This document shows, in pieces, positions 42,079-47,478 of a stretch of DNA of 47,478 nt (positions within the stretch are counted from its first letter, which is position 1; each line of letters starts with the position of its first letter). The position numbers were made by a program, and so were the translations under genes. Origin of the DNA: Tannerellaceae bacterium (GTDB lineage: Bacteria > Bacteroidota > Bacteroidia > Bacteroidales > Tannerellaceae); contig JAISDJ010000213.1 in assembly GCA_031264865.1 (NCBI GenBank), positions 1-47,478 on the forward strand, read 5' to 3'. The notes beneath the pieces were generated by a model. It was not told the DNA's origin and searched no databases. It worked only from the letters and a program-made list of their open reading frames with translations.

Positions 42079-45000
42079 TTAAAATGTTACAGATAAACCA
42101 AAACTTATACTCTTCAACAAGGGATAATTCCATCCGTCTCCGAAATTACTATCTTTATGCAAATCCTGGTCCGACCCATTAATACCAGCTACATCGAGGT
42201 CTTTCGTCCACTTATAAAGAGGCGACCACGACCATAAATTCTCGCCGGATAAAAACATGCGGGCTTGCTGCATTTTCAGTTTTGAAATAAAGCTTCGAGG
42301 CAAGTTATATCCCAATTGTAAATTCTGTAAACGGATATAAGCTACACTTTGCAAATACTTAGTTTGCGCCTGACGCAACTCGCCGTTTTCTTCTCTTGCT
42401 ACATACCCGCGGTAACGCGGAAAGTAGGTATTCGGATTGTCTTCCGACCAGATATTACCTACATGGAATGTCGGTATATTATTATACGGACGATTGTATT
42501 GCCCCCAAAACGTTCCGGCTTCAGTGCTTGGATACCAATCCTGTTTACCTACCCCACGGAAAAAGGCCGACAGAAAGAAATTATTCCACTCGCCACCCAA
42601 TGAAAAACTATATTGGAAACGAGGTGTTGTATTTCCTATTACTTTTTTGTCGCCCGGATCATCTACCGTATTCTTACCATAGTCGATAACACCGTCACCA
42701 TTCAAGTCTTTGAACTTGATATCACCTGGAAGCCAGGTATAGGTATTACTTGCACGTATAACGGTTTGCTTGGCATGATTGGCAATATCTTCTTCGGATG
42801 TAAAAAAGCCTTCCGTTACGTATCCCCATATTTCACCTAATTTTTGTCCTTCGTAATAAATACCATCTCCTAGTTTCTTTTCAGGGTTATTATATTTATC
42901 AATAGTAGACTGATAATCGGAAAGTGTAAAGCGGATATCATATGCAAATGGTTTGTCGGCTAACCTAAATTGGTCTCTCCATGTTAAAGACAATTCAAAG
43001 CCTTTGGTTGTCATATCGGCAAAATTACCTTTAGGCACTTCTGCCCCGAATACATCCGGAAGACTCATACCAACGGTAAACATATCGGTCGTATTCGTTA
43101 CGTAATAATCTCCGGAGAAACGCAGACGGTTAGATAACATACCAAAATCCAATCCAACGTCGAATGTTGTTGCCGTCTCCCAGGTTAATCCCGACGGAAT
43201 AACTGCCGGCACACCTGTTTGCTGTGGACGGATACCATTTAATACGCGTCCTGACCTGCTCACGGCAAATAATTCCAGATACGTGTACGGATCAATATTA
43301 CCATTTCCCAATGAACCATACGAGGCGCGAAGTTTCAGATCGGTAAATAAATCATTGGGTTTCCAGAATGGCTCTTCCGACATTCTCCAACCACCCGATA
43401 CGGAAGGGAAGAAACCATATTGTTCGTCGGACGGGAATTTGGAAGAACCGTCAAAACGTCCGTTTACTTCCAATAAATACCTGTCTTTAAAAGCATAATT
43501 CACTCTGAAAAAACCTCCGGCTATTTTCCAACGCTCGTATCCTCCTTCAGTTGTGAAAGACTGTCCGGCTGCCATATTCAGGTCTTTTGCATCTTCAAAA
43601 AGCAACCCGTTACGTTGTACCAATACCCGGTTGTAAGTAGATTGTTCATAGTTATAACCAATCATACCTTTCAGATAATGTGTTTGAGCAAACGTCTTTT
43701 CGTACTCTGTATAAAGATTGGCCGCAATATAATTGGTTGTTCTGTTAATTTCACGGATATCGTTTGTTGATGAACCTACATATTCGATAACTCCCGGTTT
43801 CCTGCTGAAAGGAACAGGAACACGTATACGCGTCTCGTCGTTATCCTTACTCTGATAAGTGAAATCGCCATTTACACGAAATTGGTTTTCAAAGAAAGAA
43901 GCTGTAAACGATGCAGTATTCTTAAATACCCTTCTGTCGGTATCCATACCATTCTTTCCATACCAGAAATCGCCTACTGTATAAGCAGCCGAATGTGTCA
44001 ATGTCCCGTCAGGATTAAACATCGTCGACAGTGGGTGTCCTTCGTCGGCTATATTTCTCCAGATTCCTCCGCTTTCTCCTACGTTCATCGGGTTATGGTA
44101 ATTCATTACCGAATACTCCGTATTGTTATTGAACCTCAACCAGTCGAACAACTGTATGGAACCTTTTGCACGGAAGTTATACATATTATAATCATCCGAA
44201 TTATAGCGAAATAATCCTTCTTCACCGTAGTAGCGCCCTGTCACATAATAATCTAGTTTGCCGGTACTTCCGGTAACAGACAAATTGTGGTCGGTCGCTA
44301 ATTTATTTGTCTTGTATAATTCTTTATTCCAATCAGTACTTCCGTAATAAACATAATTACCACTCTCGTCTACCTCAATATCCGGCAATCCGGACTGTCC
44401 CGAACGGCGTTGAAGTTCCGCCAGGTATTCCTGCGAGAAACGAAGCGTTTTATTTATATTTTGAGGTGTTTGCGAATAGTCGTTCCAAGCTGTCCACGAT
44501 TCATTAAAATAGTTGGCATAGGTATAGCCGTCAGTCACAATATCAGGAACAGTCGTTGGTCTTTTAATCGAAACGCTTCCGTTGTAGGTAACCGTTGTAC
44601 GGTCTTTCGCCGGATTTTTCGTAGTGATAAGAACAACTCCAAATACGCCACGCGCTCCATAAATAGCAGCAGAAGCTGCATCTTTCAATACCGATATACT
44701 GGCAATATCATTCGGATTCAGCATGGATGGATCCCCTTCTACTCCATCAATCAAAACTAAAGCATCACCTTTTTGTCCGATCGAGGTGTTACCACGGATA
44801 TTATAAGCCGGAGATTGCGTAGGCTTTCCATCGAGCATTTTCAGGTTCAGGTTCGGTACGGCTCCTTGTAATCCTTGTGTAACATTCGATACAGGCCGGT
44901 TGTTAAATACCTCTTCTGTTACCATATCTACCGCTCCGGTAAGATTAATTCTCTTTTGCGTACCGTAACCTACTACCACTACTTCCTCCAAGCGCTGCGT

Positions 45001-45615
45001 GTCTTCTATAATGGTAATATCCATATTATTTCTTTCACCTGTCGGCATCTCTTTTGTCAGATAGCCAATATAGGAAACTTGTATAATGGTGCCCTCGCCT
45101 ATATTCAACGAGAAGCTTCCGTTTATATCGGTAATCGTTCCGTTTGTCGTTCCCTTTTCCACAACATTAGCGCCGATAACTGGTTCGCCTTTCTCATCCA
45201 GTACGCGTCCCGTTATTCGCCGGAGAGTTGTTTGCTGAAGTATATTCTTCTTCAACAGAACGATACTGCTTCCTTCCATTATATAGGCTATATCCGTATT
45301 GGCAAATACCTGCGAAAGTATATCTGATACCTTCTTACTTTTTGCCTGTACAGATGTTTTCCTGTTTACATCGACTTCTTCTTTATTATATAAAAAGAGA
45401 TAATCCGTTTTTTCTTCTATTTCCTGAAGAATCTCTTTCACTGTAGAATTTGTGGAAACAATCGTTACCTTCATTTCCTGAGAATGTGCATTCGTTGCGT
45501 ATAATCCCATGCAACACATAAATAGGAGAACAAACTGTAGTTTCATCATTCTAATGGTATGTTTTAAGACCGTGTGATTTTGAATATAAAATTCCCTGTA
45601 CAAAATATTTTTCAT
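42079..45615 (-). CDS. STN-domain SusC/RagA family TonB-linked outer membrane protein
   Basis: A 1178-residue outer-membrane channel and signal receiver. A long N-terminal segment (about 1-23) precedes the hydrophobic signal sequence (KLQFVLLFMCCMGLYA, cleavage near HSQ46). Residues about 49-122 are the STN (secretin/TonB short N-terminal) domain, which passes a signal to a FecR anti-sigma factor; 133-205 are a carboxypeptidase-regulatory-like domain; LEEVVVVGYG is at 209-218; the plug and barrel follow. It is part of an operon with sigma and FecR genes upstream and SusD downstream, so it is a transducer of substrate binding. The ATG at 45615 is kept because such extended N-termini are common in this group. 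Confidence 0.94.
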   Translation of the reverse strand: MKNILYREFYIQNHTVLKHTIRMMKLQFVLLFMCCMGLYATNAHSQEMKVTIVSTNSTVKEILQEIEEKTDYLFLYNKEEVDVNRKTSVQAKSKKVSDILSQVFANTDIAYIMEGSSIVLLKKNILQQTTLRRITGRVLDEKGEPVIGANVVEKGTTNGTITDINGSFSLNIGEGTIIQVSYIGYLTKEMPTGERNNMDITIIEDTQRLEEVVVVGYGTQKRINLTGAVDMVTEEVFNNRPVSNVTQGLQGAVPNLNLKMLDGKPTQSPAYNIRGNTSIGQKGDALVLIDGVEGDPSMLNPNDIASISVLKDAASAAIYGARGVFGVVLITTKNPAKDRTTVTYNGSVSIKRPTTVPDIVTDGYTYANYFNESWTAWNDYSQTPQNINKTLRFSQEYLAELQRRSGQSGLPDIEVDESGNYVYYGSTDWNKELYKTNKLATDHNLSVTGSTGKLDYYVTGRYYGEEGLFRYNSDDYNMYNFRAKGSIQLFDWLRFNNNTEYSVMNYHNPMNVGESGGIWRNIADEGHPLSTMFNPDGTLTHSAAYTVGDFWYGKNGMDTDRRVFKNTASFTASFFENQFRVNGDFTYQSKDNDETRIRVPVPFSRKPGVIEYVGSSTNDIREINRTTNYIAANLYTEYEKTFAQTHYLKGMIGYNYEQSTYNRVLVQRNGLLFEDAKDLNMAAGQSFTTEGGYERWKIAGGFFRVNYAFKDRYLLEVNGRFDGSSKFPSDEQYGFFPSVSGGWRMSEEPFWKPNDLFTDLKLRASYGSLGNGNIDPYTYLELFAVSRSGRVLNGIRPQQTGVPAVIPSGLTWETATTFDVGLDFGMLSNRLRFSGDYYVTNTTDMFTVGMSLPDVFGAEVPKGNFADMTTKGFELSLTWRDQFRLADKPFAYDIRFTLSDYQSTIDKYNNPEKKLGDGIYYEGQKLGEIWGYVTEGFFTSEEDIANHAKQTVIRASNTYTWLPGDIKFKDLNGDGVIDYGKNTVDDPGDKKVIGNTTPRFQYSFSLGGEWNNFFLSAFFRGVGKQDWYPSTEAGTFWGQYNRPYNNIPTFHVGNIWSEDNPNTYFPRYRGYVAREENGELRQAQTKYLQSVAYIRLQNLQLGYNLPRSFISKLKMQQARMFLSGENLWSWSPLYKWTKDLDVAGINGSDQDLHKDSNFGDGWNYPLLKSISFGLSVTF

Positions 45616-45679
45616 ACTTTTGTAGAATTAGAGAGTTAATACTAAAAGATTTTCTTTACAAATTAGTGTTAATTTACAG

Positions 45680-45708
45680 ACCGGAAGATGTTGCAACCAT
45701 TTTCCGGT
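45680..45708. other. Hairpin between fecR and susC
   Basis: An 11-bp stem (45680-45690 with 45698-45708, one G.U pair) with loop TTGCAAC lies in the 162-bp gap. It has no strong U run on the minus strand, so it may be an attenuator or mRNA-stabilising element rather than a terminator. Confidence 0.4.
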
Positions 45709-45777
45709 TCTTTGTTACTTACATTCCTTATCTATCATAGGCATTCCATTTTTAGAGATTAGCAATAGGGTTATCAT

Positions 45778-46713
45778 TTAATGTATATAGATTATGTTGT
45801 TTTCATTGTCTTTGGTAAAGCGTAGTTTTGTTGGTATTTTCAATACATTCAGCACATGCTCAATGCCATCTTTTGTGTGGAACTTACCTGTATAACGCAT
45901 ATTATTAATACTTATGTTTTTATTTTCAATGGTGATATCATAATAAAGCCGTAGCTTAACTAAAATGTCTTCTATCCGTTCATGTTCAAAACTAATGATA
46001 CCTTTCTTCCACAAAAAATGATTATAGTCTACAATGGAACCGGAAACTAATTTACCATCTTTCAGATAAACCCGGCTCCCCGGGCTTAATTGTATTTTCT
46101 GTGTATCATCTAAAGCTACAACTTCTACCGAGCCATCAATCAAAGCTGTTTCAAACAAGTCGCTTCTACTATAAGCCGATACATTAAATTCCGTACCGTA
46201 TACATTTACAAGATATCGATTTGTATTTACCGTGAATATCTTCCCGGCATTGTGCGAAACATCAAAATAAGCTTCTCCATCTAAATAAACCCTGCGGGAA
46301 TCTTTCGTAAATTTATTGGGGAAAGTAAGCGTAGTAAGCGCATTCAGCCAAACTTTTGTACCGTCTGTTAAGATTAATTCCGCCCGCTGGCCTGCCGGTA
46401 TGTGCAAGGTTTGCATAACAACCTCTTCTTCTTTTTCCGGCAAATGGCCCAGAAAATAATAGGAACTGCCGAAAGTGATACATATAATCGCTGCTATTTT
46501 CGCCAGTTCAAGGAATATCCGTTTGGTTGGTTTCCCGGATTGAGGCAATGTTTGTTCCGGTTCATGGGCCAAACTTATATCGTAAAGTATACGAAGCCGC
46601 ATAAACTCTTTCCGATTTTCCTCACTCGCTTCAATCCATTGTTGGATATCCTCCTTCTCTTTCTGGGAAGCATCACCGGTAATATATCTTTTCAGTAATT
46701 CTGCTGTCATCAT
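45778..46713 (-). CDS. FecR-family anti-sigma factor
   Basis: It relays the signal from the STN-SusC across the inner membrane to the ECF sigma factor. The N-terminal cytoplasmic part (about 1-65, LLKRYITGDASQKEKEDIQQW) binds sigma, one membrane helix is at about 71-89, and the periplasmic FecR domain follows (IPAGQRAELILTDGTKVWLNALTTLTFP, SPGSRVYLKDGKL), ending in a DUF4974-type domain. 311 residues is normal. A second Met (46710) could be the start. Its downstream neighbour is the STN-SusC, its upstream neighbour the sigma factor. Confidence 0.92.
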   Translation of the reverse strand: MMTAELLKRYITGDASQKEKEDIQQWIEASEENRKEFMRLRILYDISLAHEPEQTLPQSGKPTKRIFLELAKIAAIICITFGSSYYFLGHLPEKEEEVVMQTLHIPAGQRAELILTDGTKVWLNALTTLTFPNKFTKDSRRVYLDGEAYFDVSHNAGKIFTVNTNRYLVNVYGTEFNVSAYSRSDLFETALIDGSVEVVALDDTQKIQLSPGSRVYLKDGKLVSGSIVDYNHFLWKKGIISFEHERIEDILVKLRLYYDITIENKNISINNMRYTGKFHTKDGIEHVLNVLKIPTKLRFTKDNENNIIYIH

Positions 46714-46795
46714 GGTTCATTTAGCGCCGCCTTTTCAGGGGAGTCATATAGTTAGTACGTTTAAGCGAGGCAACTCCCTCGTTGAAAAACCATTT

Positions 46796-47359
46796 TTATT
46801 GAAAAAAGAAGAAAAATAAAAATGCCGGCAAATAATCCTTCAAGGCAATACGTAAACTTTTCAAGGCTTTAGATAGATGATATTCAACACCCTTTGGGGT
46901 CATATTCATTGTTTCTGCAATGTCTTTTTTAGAAAGGTTCCCGAAGCGGCTCATCTCAAAAACCTTCCGGGTAGTTTCCGGCAACGAAGCCAGCGTTTCT
47001 TTCATGATTTCCATCACTTCGTTTGAGTATAACACATCGGGTTCGCAAGCCTCTAAAGTAGAGATACGTGTATTCAACTCACGTATCCCTATTTCAGATA
47101 AAGCCGTAACTGTTTCCCGGCGAGTCAATTCCTTTCGCAAATGGTCGATTGATTTGTTCCGGGCAATGGAAAATAAGAACGTCAGCGGATGTTCGATTTC
47201 CTTTTGTTTTATTATTTCCCAATAAGCCATAATCGTTTCGGAAGCTATATCTTCAGCTATCCACTTGTCGTGTACGTACGATTTGGCAAACAGGTAGATT
47301 CTTTTGTAATGTAGCTTGTATAAATCACTAATATGTATTTGCTCGCTTCCGGTTTCCAC
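46796..47359 (-). CDS. ECF RNA polymerase sigma-70 factor
   Basis: An ECF sigma factor that should transcribe the downstream SusC/SusD operon when FecR releases it. Region 2 is LYKLHYKRIYLFAKSYVHDKWIAEDIASETIMAYW (about 10-50), region 4 is SLPETTRKVFEMSRFGNLSKKDIAETMNMTPKGVEYHLSKAL. It ends with an unusual run of Phe. No ATG is available at the front: a GTG at 47357-47359 (chosen) and a TTG at 47366-47368 are the options, and the GTG follows the TAA of the preceding gene by one base. Confidence 0.88.
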   Translation of the reverse strand: METGSEQIHISDLYKLHYKRIYLFAKSYVHDKWIAEDIASETIMAYWEIIKQKEIEHPLTFLFSIARNKSIDHLRKELTRRETVTALSEIGIRELNTRISTLEACEPDVLYSNEVMEIMKETLASLPETTRKVFEMSRFGNLSKKDIAETMNMTPKGVEYHLSKALKSLRIALKDYLPAFLFFFFFQ

Positions 47360-47360
47360 C

Positions 47361-47478
47361 TTACTCAAATATAGAGGTAACCGGGCGGGCTATCCATACC
47401 TGGGGTTGTTCTACATCCATCATATAGGCGAGGGTGCCGGCTATGTCGTAAATCATGGTGCTTTCCTGTATCCGGTGT
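47361..47478 (-). CDS. Alkaline-phosphatase-superfamily hydrolase, C-terminal fragment
   Basis: The 3' end of a gene runs in from the right edge: 38 codons and a TAA at 47361-47363. The visible residues include STMIYDIAGTLAYMMDVEQP and end WIARPVTSIFE. This is the usual C-terminal pattern of sulfatase, phosphodiesterase and phosphatase members of the alkaline phosphatase superfamily (DIA.T.AY..G...P....G.P...I). The stop is one base before the sigma gene, so they are likely co-transcribed. The rest of the gene is outside the window, so its exact activity is open. Confidence 0.65.
   Translation of the reverse strand, partial: HRIQESTMIYDIAGTLAYMMDVEQPQVWIARPVTSIFE

Noticed and set aside
46764-46783. 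Hairpin between sigma and fecR as terminator
   Set aside because: Stem only 5-7 bp with no U run; the genes are most likely co-transcribed.
1-47478. CRISPR array, insertion sequence, prophage, tRNA or rRNA
   Set aside because: No regularly spaced repeats with spacers, transposase, phage gene or structured RNA gene was visible on either strand.

Overview
The window is chromosomal DNA of a Bacteroidota member, most likely order Bacteroidales (Parabacteroides/Tannerellaceae or a close relative). The evidence is two SusC/SusD outer-membrane pairs, an ECF sigma/FecR/STN-SusC relay, promoters of the Bacteroides TAnnTTTG type, mostly no Shine-Dalgarno sequences, eukaryote-type hexokinase, GalE-like threonine dehydrogenase and a U32 peptidase operon. 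The assignment is inference from families; no rRNA or tRNA is present.

Layout. Positions 1-1300 hold a partial surface-repeat protein (minus) and a short two-helix membrane ORF with a strong promoter and a 21-bp-period direct repeat. 1704-6773 is an orphan susC/susD pair ending in a terminator. 6841-10952 is a minus-strand hexokinase -> SNF2 helicase unit. 11135-14310 carries threonine dehydrogenase, a cluster of nested hairpins, a possible small ORF, and a GT51 peptidoglycan glycosyltransferase. 14305-21345 (minus) carries a Crp/Fnr-type regulator and the purF-like -> carAB operon, in which CarA and CarB are one 1466-residue polypeptide. 21818-23026 is a secreted surface protein. 23189-27578 is the arginine operon argR-GNAT-argG-argC-argD with an obvious operator. 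27571-29119 (minus) is a CBS protein -> NAD kinase unit. 29207-31694 is exbB-exbD-tonB plus a DJ-1 protein. 31829-35405 (minus) is metA -> U32 peptidase -> cyclophilin lipoprotein, and metA carries an in-frame TAA. 35520-39342 is a TPR lipid-raft-type operon (TPR protein, NfeD, FloA, nucleoside phosphorylase). 39393-47478 (minus) is a sigma/anti-sigma controlled uptake locus: alkaline-phosphatase-superfamily enzyme (partial), ECF sigma, FecR, STN-SusC, SusD and a secreted endonuclease/exonuclease/phosphatase-fold enzyme.

How the genes work together. The carbamoyl phosphate made by CarAB feeds both pyrimidines and arginine, and the arginine operon lies 2 kb away under its own ArgR-type operator. 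The ExbB-ExbD-TonB genes supply energy of the kind both SusC transporters need. The right-hand locus reads as a self-contained uptake system whose two hydrolases are both of phosphoester-cleaving folds.

The observations most worth a second look are the nonsense codon in metA with an otherwise intact frame and ATGA coupling to the next gene, the CarA-CarB fusion whose linker is made from an interspersed repeat, the operator-like palindrome in front of purF-like/carAB, and the direct-repeat site plus promoter in front of the short membrane ORF. I did not see CRISPR arrays, insertion sequences, phage genes or a clearly new defence system.
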